A DNA stretch of 64,000 nt, from NCBI GenBank assembly GCA_002104985.1, contig MCGO01000025.1:62001-126000 (forward strand), written 5' to 3'. The notes beneath the pieces are model-generated. The model was not told the DNA's origin and ran no database searches. It worked only from the letters and a program-made list of their open reading frames with translations. Positions 1-9,581 of the stretch are shown here, piece after piece (position 1 is the stretch's first letter; every line of letters starts with the position of its first letter). This DNA comes from Rhizoclosmatium globosum (taxonomy: Eukaryota > Chytridiomycota > Chytridiomycetes > Chytridiales > Chytriomycetaceae). A program made the position numbers and the translations under genes.

Positions 1-209
1 CCAAGAATCAACGATATTGACACAACAATATCGGCGATTGAGAGATATACTTGTAGGACTCCTAAATGCGTTTGCTTGCTCTTGATGAAAGCGACGCAGT
101 AGAGAACACCGCAGTTTGAAAGGATTGCAAGGGGACAGATAATCCGCATGATAAGGCGGATGGTATCGACCTCCGGCGTCTTAAAAGAATAAGAATCCGA
201 GTCATTCAT
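1..209 (-). CDS. 7TM receptor (cAMP-receptor-like GPCR), N-terminal part, cut by window edge
   Basis: The minus strand from the ATG at 209 stays open to the window edge. It reads a short N-terminus, then MRIICP followed by a hydrophobic first helix, a basic loop and the start of a second helix ending near LSIADIVVSISLIL. The same MRIICP box, spacing and helix pattern occur in the receptor at 3410-4739 (MRIICPVSLLANISLLAAVL), so the two are paralogs. From family knowledge this is the start of a seven-helix plasma-membrane receptor of the cAMP-receptor/Git3-like type; the ligand cannot be told. Only about 69 residues are visible. The rest lies to the left of the window. Confidence 0.6.
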   Translation of the reverse strand, partial: MNDSDSYSFKTPEVDTIRLIMRIICPLAILSNCGVLYCVAFIKSKQTHLGVLQVYLSIADIVVSISLIL

Positions 210-412
210 TTAAACTTCGTCAGTGCACGTCAGGGGTATTCTGTGACTGTTTTTCGCAATGTTGTGAGAGGCCATTGTCCTCAATAGGCCCAATCAGGTT
301 CCTGACTTTGTAATCAACAATAATAAACTAGTCTCACTCGTTGCATGTGCGTTTATTAAGGATGTGGTATGATGTGGTTGTGTGCTAAAGAAAAACCAAA
401 GATGCAGAAGGG

Positions 413-631
413 CTAAAGGAAGAAGTTGTTGACAAGGTCTTTTACTTCTTTCAAACTCTTTACTAACGACCTCCGTTTCGTTGAGATGGGGCCGGCGGGG
501 TCAAGCGTTGAGTTGTTTGTTTCATCTTCTGCGATGGCTATCTCAGTCGCTGATGGCCTGACAATATTTGTTTGACGGCTTGTATGTATGGTGCACGTTT
601 TGAAGTTGACAAGGCCAGATGTGAAGGGCAT
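413..631 (-). CDS. Small uncharacterised protein, paralog of the 980-1228 ORF
   Basis: A 72-residue ORF with no recognised domain. The middle is Ser/Thr/Asn-rich and the C-terminus is a basic amphipathic helix, STKRRSLVKSLKEVKDLVNN followed by FFL and the stop. The neighbouring ORF at 980-1228 ends in the same way (STK.R.IKDSINRFFA), which argues that both are real and related. The tail also resembles the stretch just before TM6 of the receptor at 3410-4739 (SKLKASMNRLFAK), so these could be fragments derived from a receptor loop. No signal peptide or membrane helix. Expression is unproven. Confidence 0.35.
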   Translation of the reverse strand: MPFTSGLVNFKTCTIHTSRQTNIVRPSATEIAIAEDETNNSTLDPAGPISTKRRSLVKSLKEVKDLVNNFFL

Positions 632-979
632 CTTATGTAATAAGTTACTTTTTGGTGATGATTACGGCCGCGGATGAGGTGTGCGGAAAAGGCCTGTGCG
701 GCAATCGAACCTTGCGTTGAACTCTGTCGAACTTGATGAGCGACAAAATTATTGTTATTTCTTTTAGGTTCAAATAAGTACGTTTGTTCTTTTAGATATA
801 ATGGGAACTTTCATAGAACATATGTAATAGTTGAAGCATGAGACGACGGAATAATCTTGTAGAGCGTTCGTGAGAGTCGGAAAATTATAAACTGCCTATT
901 TATTGTAAACAATGATACCAATATGTTGTAAGACGGATATATATACAAAGTGGAATAATGTGATGTGAGTGAGTGAGTC
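632..979. other. Intergenic, no gene seen
   Basis: AT-rich spacer between the two small minus-strand ORFs. I see no coding stretch with a recognisable product. A TTCGATT-like stretch near 700-720 on the minus strand resembles a tRNA B box, but no A box or cloverleaf surrounds it. Confidence 0.5.
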
Positions 980-1228
980 TCAGGCAAAGAAGCGGTTGAT
1001 GGAATCTTTGATGTGTCTGATTTTCGTCGATATGTTCTTTGACGGGGATGTAGGAGATCCAGCCTCAGGAGACGACGGTTCAGTGTTAGTGTTGACAATT
1101 TTGGGGTTTGTTCGAAGCATTAGGTCTGAGGAGGGTTGATTTGAGGCATCGTTGTGTCTGGCAGAGTTGATAGTCAGAGGTCCCCTCTTGCGTTGTAAGT
1201 TAGAAGGCTCGGTCGGTCTGGCTGGCAT
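980..1228 (-). CDS. Small uncharacterised protein, paralog of the 413-631 ORF
   Basis: An 82-residue ORF beginning MPARPTEPSN and ending STKIRHIKDSINRFFA. The body is low complexity (Asn, Pro, Ser). The end aligns with that of the 72-residue ORF at 413-631, with STK at the same relative place and a terminal N.FF. Its SPS-K...INRFFA order also resembles the third intracellular loop to TM6 junction of the nearby GPCR (SPSPQSKLKASMNRLFA). It diverges from GLE1, with about 190 bp between start codons. No function can be assigned. Confidence 0.35.
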   Translation of the reverse strand: MPARPTEPSNLQRKRGPLTINSARHNDASNQPSSDLMLRTNPKIVNTNTEPSSPEAGSPTSPSKNISTKIRHIKDSINRFFA

Positions 1229-1414
1229 GTTTTCGACAATGTAATGGCCTCAGTACCAAGTTTTGAACCAATTTTGTTTCAGAATTGGGCTTGGGGGACG
1301 TCGAACTCTTCATTTTGATTCCTTCAACATTACTAACTAACAATTGTACTCTATTTGTAAGTTTTGATATCTGTGTATGTTCTACAGAATTAGTTTATTT
1401 AATACATTAAAAAG

Positions 1415-3368
1415 ATGCGTATTTCATGTGAAGATGAGGTTGAGGTTGAGATCCCGACCAACTGCCGTGGCCGCCACACACCGGGCGACAAAGACAAACG
1501 CGCAACTCTTCAGTTTCAACGCGCAGTTCGCCGCGCAGCCACGACGGTTGCGCACGAAGGTTTGGCCGTGGACCTGCGCCGCTTCTCAGAACTGCAAATT
1601 GATGCGCCGCGCTTTGCCGCTGCCCCGCCGGCTTTTGCTGCGCCGACTCGTGTGATGTCAGAAGGTGCGAAGGCGGAAGGCGCGAGGGAAAAGGAGAGAG
1701 AGAAAGAGGTGTGTTATACTTGACCAACAACCAGTGTTCTCTAAAGCCAATGTCGTCCAGAAAGAAGAACTGGCAAAACGGGCCCAGCTTCTCAACGATA
1801 ATCTGCTCAGTGTATGTCCCTGGCTCGCTCTCAATCATGTTTCAATACTTACTCCCGAAACCATCTCAGTTCCTTGACAAGAAACTGAATCAGCTAAAAC
1901 TCGAGGCCGAAACTAAACAGAAACAGACTGAAGCCCAACGCGCTAAACTTCAATTGGAAAAGGAAGCGAAAGAAAAGGAGGAGAGGGACAGGAAAGAAAA
2001 GGAGGCTAAAGAAAAGGAGGACAAACTAAAGAAGGCAGATGAGGAGAAACAAAGGCAACAGCAGGCCCAACAAGCTGCTGCTTCTGCCGCCGCAGCTCCT
2101 TCTGTACCAGCTACTCTACCTGTCCCTGCAACCATCACTCAGATCCCACCAACTCCTGCTCCAATACAAACGGCAGCACAACCTCAACCTCCTCCTGCTC
2201 CCAAACGAGAGTCAACTGTTCCAGTGAGTTGAATTCAACCGAAAATAATGGCTCAAAATTTAAAACAGAAAGGCGTAATCACGTCTGAAGAAGCCTGGGA
2301 CTCAGCCGCAAGGTTCTTTGGCGTTATTCAGGTATTAAACATCCATCAACTTCACGCGCGACTCACCCATCGTAGAATATCAAAGCCAACGTGAAACCAG
2401 CAGTCGTAAACAACCCTGCATTTTCTGCGTCGCGAATGCAGCGTATGAAGATTAATCAAGCCGTTGGACAAATCACACGATCAAAGCAAAAGATGATGGA
2501 CGTGGTATGTGTCAATCCGTACTTCATATGGCGACTCATATATTTTGCGGTATTAGGCAAGAGTAATCCACGGATTCCTCTCAACAGCTCAACAAAAGGA
2601 CGCATCCTACTACCAATACCTCCTTGACGTGACCGCCAAATCGTTTGTCCTCCAAGCTGACACAGAAGTATCCGTCCACGCCATCAAAGCCCCCGCTCTC
2701 GCTCAAGTAGCATCCATGCTCATTGAAAAACACCCAGACCTCCTCGCAGTCCTCCTCGGCAGACTCATGAAACGATGTCCATATACCGTGCCCATGTACT
2801 TCAAGAGACTTGAGGGCGAGAGTGAAGATGAATTCCTGAAGCGATGTCGGTATAAGCAAATGGAGGAAGGAGTTTGGGAAAGTGAGGAGCGGTATAATGA
2901 GCGAATGTGTGGTATGATAAGGTTTTACGCGGGGTTGACGCAAATTAAGAGTTGAGTTTCTGTTTCTGTTTCCATCTAACCTATTGTATGCTCATCATTG
3001 TTTTGTTTGCAGCCAACTCGGGAATGTATGATATTGACTTTGGATGGCAATGGATGGCGCGAGTATTAAATATTAATCCTCGAAAGATTACACCACAACT
3101 TGTGTGCAGCTTCTTGGAGGTAATTCAGTTTTTGATAGAGGTTGCCTTCTAAACGTTATCATCAAAGATTGCTGGAAACTCAATTATGAAGACATACAAA
3201 CGCCAAGCAGAGAAATTATTTGTCTACTTGTACAAGGTGTTTCTCCCTAAAATGATGACCCTGTCAGTGCCGAGTGCCATGAAACTTCAATTATTTTTGG
3301 AGGAGCCAGGAAACTTCATTCAAACAGGAAAGATGCCAGTACTCAAAGGATCCGAATTTGAGAATTGA
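1415..3368 (+). CDS. GLE1: Nucleoporin/mRNA export factor GLE1
   Basis: GLE1 sits on the cytoplasmic side of the nuclear pore and, with inositol hexakisphosphate, activates the DEAD-box helicase Dbp5 to release exported mRNA. The gene is split by about seven short introns. I read exons 1415-1708, 1761-1811 and 1870-2223, then further exons to a stop at 3368. The middle is a Lys/Glu-rich coiled coil (about 1900-2060), followed by a Pro-rich linker. The C-terminal HEAT-like GLE1 domain is clear: LLGRLMKRCPYTVPMYFKRL, then EDEFLKRCRY, the YNERMCGMIRFYAGL segment and FGWQWMARVLN. The first start is uncertain because residues before the coiled coil are poorly conserved in this family. It converges with the receptor on the minus strand, with 41 bp between stops. 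Confidence 0.88.
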
Positions 3369-3409
3369 TCCAATTTTCCCTCTATCGAATTGGAATAAAA
3401 ATATCGTCT

Positions 3410-4739
3410 TTAATGTCCTAACCGTCCTGTTCCGCCACCCATACAAATTGAGACAAAATATGCAACTGGATTCCACAACCCACACATTGAAAACCCAACT
3501 CCAACCAACAAATGCAACCAAAACGGGATATATCCACCAATCAGTCCAATTATCCGCACAGCAGTCGCAGGTGTCCAAGACAGCAAAAACCCACACGCCA
3601 GAATTAACGTCTTGGCGAACAACCTGTTCATGGACGCCTTCAATTTACTTTGAGGTGACGGACTTTGTGGCACTGTCTTATCTAGAGTTCTTGGAAGCGT
3701 TCCTCGTGCTCCGTTATTCCCAAACGCCGTCCCAGGATACATTGGTGGAGACTTCACATCACTCCCACCCTGTGAAGCATGCGGAACAGTTGATGACCCC
3801 TTTTCCAATGTAACACCTCCACTAACCCCTTCAACAACCCCAGTCCCAACAATACCTCCACCAGCCCCCGGAATCTTCAACAAACTAAACGCCGATGAAT
3901 TCGGCGGCGACCGAATGTTCCCTTCACTCCCACCATGAGGCGATTCAATCCGATCCAACGAACTAGCAGCGCTCTCAAACGTCTGTTTATGCTGAATCGT
4001 CGCGTTCCCCGCCGTCGCGCTACTCGCCGCCGCCGCCGCGATTTCACTCGTCACTTGACTAATATTACTGAAAATCAGAACGTGGAAGAGAGTTATGAGG
4101 AGGAAATGGAGCCACAAGAACGGATAAAACATTGCGATTCTGAGTTCAGGGAATGACGGCGCGATCCAGCATTCATACTATAAATCAAAACGTCAGTACA
4201 AAAAGAAGATAAAAAATTAAATAATGTTTTTTTTTTACCTCGGCATCCCCAAAAACACTTCCCCTCAACATCCCCGCCTGCGCGATATACAACGCAACAG
4301 TAAGCACACTCGGAAGTCCCCAACCATACAAATGAAACAACCCCCACCACCGATCCGCGACTTTCGCGCCCCACAAAATCGTCAAGTAACAATACAAGCT
4401 AGCAAGAAAGTTCCAACAACTTGACGCGTTTAGACAGAATTGGAAGATTGTTCCGACGACTGTACATGCTGTTGCGTCGGATGTGATGGATGTGCCGATT
4501 ATCCAGCCTATACTGAGGGCTGCGTCTGTGACGGCGAGGAAGGATTGGAGGTAGCAGAGGGATGTGCGGGTTGATCTGAAGTAGAGGACTGCGGCGAGGA
4601 GGGATATGTTTGCGAGGAGGGATACGGGGCAGATTATTCGCATTACTGTTTGGAGAGTCGCGTTTTCGCTGGGGGTTAGGAGGGTTGATGTCATTTCTTC
4701 AGTCATTAAGTCTGGAATCAGAGTGGTGTTTTGGGACAT
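3410..4739 (-). CDS. 7TM receptor, cAMP-receptor/Git3-like GPCR
   Basis: Two exons, 4239-4739 and 3410-4177, joined across an intron with a GTAAAA donor and a TTATAG acceptor. The joined protein has seven hydrophobic helices: TM1 after MRIICP, TM2 LQSFLAVTDAALSIGWIIG, TM3 rich in Cys/Asn, TM4 LPSVLTVALYIAQAG, TM5 after ECWIAPSFPELRIAMFYPF, TM6 ILACGFLLSWTPATAVRI and TM7 ending NPVAYFVS. The loop between TM5 and TM6 is about 120 residues, Gly/Ser/Pro-rich, and is the likely G-protein and regulatory region. The family is known for nutrient or cAMP sensing; the ligand here is unknown. The partial gene at 1-209 is a paralog. The C-terminal tail is short. Confidence 0.72.
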
Positions 4740-4971
4740 GAATGATTAGAAGATTCTGCCATTTTTCATTGTTGCGTGTAGGAACTTTGGAACAATGGCG
4801 AGTTTAGCAGCATGAGGACAATGAGCATACAAGAGACGATTTCAGAAAAAGGAGATGTCCGATTCACAATTGGTCCTTCAAGACCCTTTATTGCAACGAA
4901 AGAAGAGAACAGTAACAAGAAATTAATCAAATCCCCAATCCCTAAATTCTCATGCACAAACATCAATGCAC

Positions 4972-6303
4972 TTAGGCAGTGTCCTCAGACAAGAGGGTCT
5001 TGATGTAGGCAGAGTTCTTGGCGTGAGCCTTCTTGGTAACCTTACCGGCAGCACGGCCCAAGATCTCAGCACGACGGAGAGTCTGAGCGTATGGGTTCAA
5101 GCGAACCATGACACCCATGTTCTTGAGTGGGTTCTTGCGCTGAGTGAATGGACGCTTAGCCTCCTTCAAGCCAGCTGGACGGACAACAGCCTGGACTTCC
5201 TCAGAGTTGATGAGACGTGGCAAGTCTGGGTTAGACAAGACGGCAGATGGGAGCTTGTAGCCCTTCTTCTGGGAAGAGGCAACAGTCTGGGAACCCCAGA
5301 TGGAGTCCAAACGCTCGAAAGCTGGACGGGTCCAGATGACAAAACGACCAACGTGACCACCTGGAGCCAACTGGAGGAGGTTCAAGGCAGAGACTGGGAC
5401 GAGCTCAACACCTGGGATGTTGCGGAAGGCCTTGGAGAGACCGTTGTCCTCGTTGTAGACAATGAGAGGACCACGGCGCTGACGGTGGCGACGGTTTCTG
5501 AGCTTACCCTTACCGGCACGGATCTTCTTGGAGTTGATGACCTTCTCGACATCAGCGTAGGCGTTGATAGCCTTGAGGAGGGAGACAGCCTCCTTGACCT
5601 TGGAGATGGACTCAACGGCAGTGTCGAGGACGAGTGGGACCTCGTTGATCTGCTCAATCTTGTGACCACGGGCAAGGACAAGGGATGGGAGGGCAGTGGC
5701 AGCAACGGCAGAGGCAGTAGCGAAACGCTTCTGGTTGACGTTGGTCTTGACGTGCCACTTTCTCCAGGTCTTTGTTGGAGCAAACATACGACCACCACGA
5801 CACATGTTTCCGAAGGCGGCCTGACCAGCACGGTGGGTACCAGTACCGGAGACACGTGGGATACGGGCAACGGCACGACCGGTTCCCCAGGACTCGGCGG
5901 AGGTCTGGTGACCAGCCTCAACGTTGACGGCGTATGGCTGACGCTTGTTCTTGGCCATGTTGGTGTGGACAAAGTTGATGATGTCGGATCTGATTGGGGC
6001 AGTGAAGACAGCTGGGAGTGGGGCAGTGGCAACAACGGTGTTGTCACCGGAGTTGGAGAAGATGGAGACGACTGGACGAGCGGCCTTTTTTTGGGTTTGG
6101 GTGTGTGGTTGGTTAGTTGGTTGGTCAAAGTCACCAGGAGGACATCTCGTAGCAGAAACCAGTCAGTCGCCATCCACACGCGTACGCCATCCAGAACCAC
6201 ATCGCACGCAGATTACATGGCTCTAAGATGGTGCTCGTACACTAGGTTGATGGCTCTGGTGGAAGGCTGGGATAGGGATGGAAGGGGTACGGCAGCTCAC
6301 CAT
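4972..6303 (-). CDS. RPL4: 60S ribosomal protein uL4 (L4)
   Basis: Two exons: an ATG-only first exon (6301-6303, donor GTGAGC) and a main exon 4972-6084 after an acceptor at the end of an A-run. The protein starts [14 protein letters not shown] and contains [19 protein letters not shown], then [20 protein letters not shown], the [20 protein letters not shown] region and [18 protein letters not shown], all hallmarks of eukaryotic uL4. Its long loop reaches the peptide exit tunnel of the large subunit. Length and order match yeast L4, with a shorter C-terminal extension. The 216-nt intron holds a CTAAC branch-point-like sequence near its 3' end; I found no box C/D snoRNA in it. A single-codon first exon also occurs in the myosin light-chain gene here. 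Confidence 0.96.
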
Positions 6304-6617
6304 TTTTGTTCAAGAGATGAAAAGGGAAAGAAGGCCGCAACACTGTCAACAAAGGCCGCCCAAACAAATCAAGCTCAACCACTTATTGAATTGGGTATGA
6401 TAAATGGTTTATTTCGGTCTAACTTCAAAACGAAAGCATATCCTTCACAGTACGGGGATCTAAATACAAAAACAACAAGGAGAAAAGAAGGGAAACGTAC
6501 ATGGGTTACAATGAGAGAGAAAAGGAGACAGAGAAATGGAATTGGTGTGCAGTAGGTAAAGGGAAGAGAAGGAATGAATGATGAGTGACCAAGGTGGATG
6601 GCTATAGATAGTTGACC

Positions 6618-7417
6618 CTAAACTTCCTTTCTTTCTTGTCTTTGTCCTTGTTCCTGTTCAATTTCTTCTGCCGGATGCTCATGAATATCGATTGCCACAG
6701 ACGCCAGTGTGCTTGCTGCATTGGGCAGTAAGCCCAGAGAGATAATTGAGGCACGATGGATGCTCGCCACGACGGCCTCCTCCCCTTCAACCAGCATATC
6801 ATCGTCCATTTCGTATGTGAGCATAAAGTCTTCCAGTTCTTCTTCTGCAAAAGCAGAGTTTGCATCGACATCGGAGCGCCCCTCCCTGTGAGAGCGGGCG
6901 AGGCCTGGTCCCTTCCCTCCAGCTCCAAATCCAACTCAAAGTCCAATCCGGAGTCAAAGTCGGCGTCAAAGTCGTTTCCAAACAGAATCCGGTCCAAGTT
7001 GGGCACGTGGGACAGGCGGCGGTCCGAGGCGGCCGTCTTTGGATCGACAACGTCAAAGTCCGAGTTGTAGTAAAAGTCGGCGCAGGCCTTGAGGTCGTTG
7101 AGCTCCGAGGCCGCCGCTTCCGTTGACAGCGACGACGCTACAATTAGACCGTCAATCAGCTTCGCCCGCTGGCTCAACTTGCGCGTGATGGGCGATGTCA
7201 GTGAGAGTACTGTGAACCCTACTAGTACTACTCCCGCAACACCAAGGCTGAGTGCTAGGACAGGTGCGGGGAGGCCGGCTCCCTCTCCTTCCTTTGCTGC
7301 TACTGACACTGTTGGTGCTGCTCCTACTGCCACCCCGTCCGCTGATGCTACCCCAGCACACACTAATATGTAGAAGGCAAGCCGCAGTATCGGTGCTGCT
7401 CTTAGTATCTCCGCCAT
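6618..7417 (-). CDS. Single-pass membrane protein, WSC-array-like tail without WSC domain
   Basis: From the ATG at 7417 (MAEILRAAPILRLAFYILVC) the protein has a signal peptide ending near GVASADG, a short Ala/Val-rich ectodomain, and a transmembrane helix APVLALSLGVAGVVLVGFTV. The cytoplasmic part is acidic (FDADFDSGLDFELDLELEG). The frame open from the start then runs into a Trp/Lys-rich, unlikely sequence. The next frame continues the acidic composition (EEELEDFMLTYEMDDDM) and ends with ISLGLLPNAASTLASVAIDI, resembling the VLGAMPN box of the WSC proteins downstream. The switch falls at a four-base C run, 6879-6882, and looks like one missing base. There is no Cys-rich WSC domain. Function unknown; probably a truncated relative of the array. 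Confidence 0.5.
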
Positions 7418-7810
7418 GGCCCTGTCAGTGGTCAGCTGTGGCGGATGACTGGTTTTTTGGTAGATGCGAAAACACAACAAATCTCCAAATTGCTCTGACT
7501 ACATCTCCCACAAAGCATGCATTGATATACGCATAAGCCTGTTTATTCGCATTGTCATTGAAGTAGTAGCAGAAATGAAGCTATCGTATGCAAAAGTTAA
7601 TTTTCAGTCATGTTGCCATGAGAATTTCCTTTCAGAGTTATGTATTGACATTTTTGTTCGAGCTGCAACTAATCTAGTTGACACGAGGCATAGGAAGTGA
7701 TCGATGTGCAATTCAACGGTTAGCTGCTAGGCACGTTAACAGTTAGTGATGAAGAACAAAGTCAAAAAAGGAGCACCTAAAATCACAATTCCTTTAAAAC
7801 GAAGTCGGAA
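7418..7810. other. Divergent intergenic region
   Basis: AT-rich spacer between the minus-strand membrane protein and the plus-strand gene starting at 7811. It must hold both promoters. A plus-strand reading of about 78 codons at 7464-7700 has no recognisable features and I do not call it a gene. Confidence 0.4.
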
Positions 7811-8944
7811 ATGAAAGTGAAACCACTGTCTCATGGAAATTCAGCGGAAGTAGGATTCTCGTGGACAAACCAATGTGTCAACCCAATCCGCGCGACGACT
7901 TCATGGTGTCAAGTAATAGTCGACATTCTCTTCTCAGAAGATTTCGAACTCAAGGAGTTGATCATCAAAATCGAACTGGTTCCTTTCATCAAAAGCAGAG
8001 TATCACAATACATACCTGGTACATCCATCCTACGGTTGCTTACGGCAGAAAATGTAATACCGCTCAACCACTATATATCTCAAACTACAATTTCAATGCA
8101 TTTGGATGTTAATAGAAACCCATGCCTTGCTGAAAATCTGGCCGTCACGGTTCAATACAACATGAACGGCACATACTCTGAAGAAGCTATACAATTGCCT
8201 TCCACCAAGGCATTCTACAACCGGCACCCTCGCGAAGCTGTACCCATGAACTTTGCAAACGTCCCTCGAGGCACTAACATCGTGGCTAAACTAGTCACAA
8301 CAGCAATTAAATCATTACACCAAGACATATACGACGCGGTCGCAAACCCCCGTCAAAATCCTCCTATTCGCGTCAAAGTCGACCTTTTCTACAACGAACA
8401 CCTTGACGCAATGTATATCCAAGTGAATTCCAACCTCCGCCAGACGTTACGCCTCCAATTGTACGAAGACGTGCTGATTGTCGAGCAGATGTTTCCAGGC
8501 GATTTACCTGGAAAAACTCCACTTGTTTCATTTGATATGACGGCCCCGGAACATTCCCCAATCAAGCCTGCTCATTTTGTAATTTCATGGATCAAGTGCG
8601 TTCAGTATTACTACCAGTTTAATAACAAGAACCCCGTTCTTGTGTGGACTACACTGCTTATCCATCTTTCCAAATTCGCCATTGATGCTCCCAGCATTAT
8701 TCCTGATGACAATCTTGCGACATTTGCGGAACGAATCATGACGGCAAATAGTGTCACTAATGTTGCAATAGATACGGCGAATAAATATTTCCAACTAAAC
8801 AGTCAAATTCGGGCAACAATGAGATCAACACCAGCAAATGGAGCCACTATCAATTTTCAAAATTTGGAACAGATTTCTGGATGCATTATTCAAGGAATGG
8901 CTCTAGCTACCTCTGTTTCTCGCTTGATTCAGCTCGTTTACTAA
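7811..8944 (+). CDS. Uncharacterised 377-residue protein
   Basis: A single uninterrupted ORF with no signal peptide, clear transmembrane helix or motif I recognise. It mixes beta-type hydrophobic stretches (ELIIKIELVPFI, LRLQLYEDVLIVEQMF) with a helical C-terminus (NLEQISGCIIQGMALATSV) ending SRLIQLVY. Several Cys are scattered rather than paired. Codon use and length suggest a genuine intronless gene, unlike most neighbours. It lies between a membrane protein and a small CxxC protein that do not hint at a role. I cannot assign a family. Confidence 0.55.
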   Translation: MKVKPLSHGNSAEVGFSWTNQCVNPIRATTSWCQVIVDILFSEDFELKELIIKIELVPFIKSRVSQYIPGTSILRLLTAENVIPLNHYISQTTISMHLDVNRNPCLAENLAVTVQYNMNGTYSEEAIQLPSTKAFYNRHPREAVPMNFANVPRGTNIVAKLVTTAIKSLHQDIYDAVANPRQNPPIRVKVDLFYNEHLDAMYIQVNSNLRQTLRLQLYEDVLIVEQMFPGDLPGKTPLVSFDMTAPEHSPIKPAHFVISWIKCVQYYYQFNNKNPVLVWTTLLIHLSKFAIDAPSIIPDDNLATFAERIMTANSVTNVAIDTANKYFQLNSQIRATMRSTPANGATINFQNLEQISGCIIQGMALATSVSRLIQLVY

Positions 8945-9226
8945 ATGAAATAAAATGATGGAGAAATATACAAGCACACAGCGATCCATACATGATGACA
9001 AAATAAGGACTGTACAAATAACTTGTTCATATAAAATCAATAACCTAGAAACGGCTTAGTTACAAACTTGAAAGAATGGTCGTATTATTGACTTGGAAGC
9101 CAGCATTAACGGTTTTCGATTTAGATTAAATTGAAGTTAACAGTTAAAGTAACCAGAAGCAACCGTTAATAAAATGACATATAAACAGCAGTACATCTTG
9201 AGCCATAATGCGACATCATCCATCCA

Positions 9227-9508
9227 ATGGGCCAATTTCCTTCAAGCGAAGCAAAGGGAGTCAATTGCTCCAAATGCAAAAACCAACTTCCACCAAACAA
9301 CTGGAACTTCTTCAACTGGAACAAACCAGAAGATAAAACAAGGATTTATGCCTTCTTTCGGACACTGGAGGACACTTCATGTGATGTGGAATATGTGCGG
9401 ATAGCAGAAGTCGGGTACTTATGCTTATTGTGCCTCCAAACTGAGTGGCCTGCAGATTGCAACGATTTGCAGAGAAAGTTGTGCGAGATTGAGTATTTCA
9501 AGGCGTAG
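9227..9508 (+). CDS. Small protein with two CxxC pairs
   Basis: A 93-residue ORF, MGQFPSSEAKGVNCSKCKNQ onward, with one CxxC (CSKC) near residue 14 and a second (CLLC) near residue 67, a spacing that could bind one zinc ion. Between them lies an aromatic-rich stretch (NWNFFNWNK). The zinc pairs occur only in this frame, which is why I prefer it to the overlapping ORF at 9174. No known family is recognised. The start is tentative and an upstream exon is possible. Confidence 0.4.
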   Translation: MGQFPSSEAKGVNCSKCKNQLPPNNWNFFNWNKPEDKTRIYAFFRTLEDTSCDVEYVRIAEVGYLCLLCLQTEWPADCNDLQRKLCEIEYFKA

Positions 9509-9581
9509 TATGCTAATCGAAATACAATAAAGAGGATTTTAAGTCATTGAGTGGCTCGTAACAATTCTATTGTACAGCTAT

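Noticed and set aside
690..730. tRNA-like B-box sequence (GGTTCGATTG on the minus strand)
   Set aside because: No A box at the right distance and no acceptor or anticodon stems could be formed.
1407..1838. Minus-strand open frame of 143 codons over the GLE1 5' end
   Set aside because: It is antisense to GLE1 exons that splice in frame; composition is Pro/Arg-rich noise.
1960..2060. Tandem repeat of GAAAAGGAGG-type units in GLE1
   Set aside because: It encodes the Lys/Glu coiled coil that GLE1 proteins have at this position, so it is coding composition rather than a separate repeat element.
6085..6300. Intronic snoRNA in the uL4 gene
   Set aside because: Some uL4 introns host box C/D snoRNAs, but I found no TGATGA C box with a matching CTGA D box here.
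4966..6555. Long plus-strand open frame of about 529 codons
   Set aside because: It is antisense to the ribosomal protein uL4 gene, whose codon bias leaves the opposite strand open. Its translation has no recognisable features.
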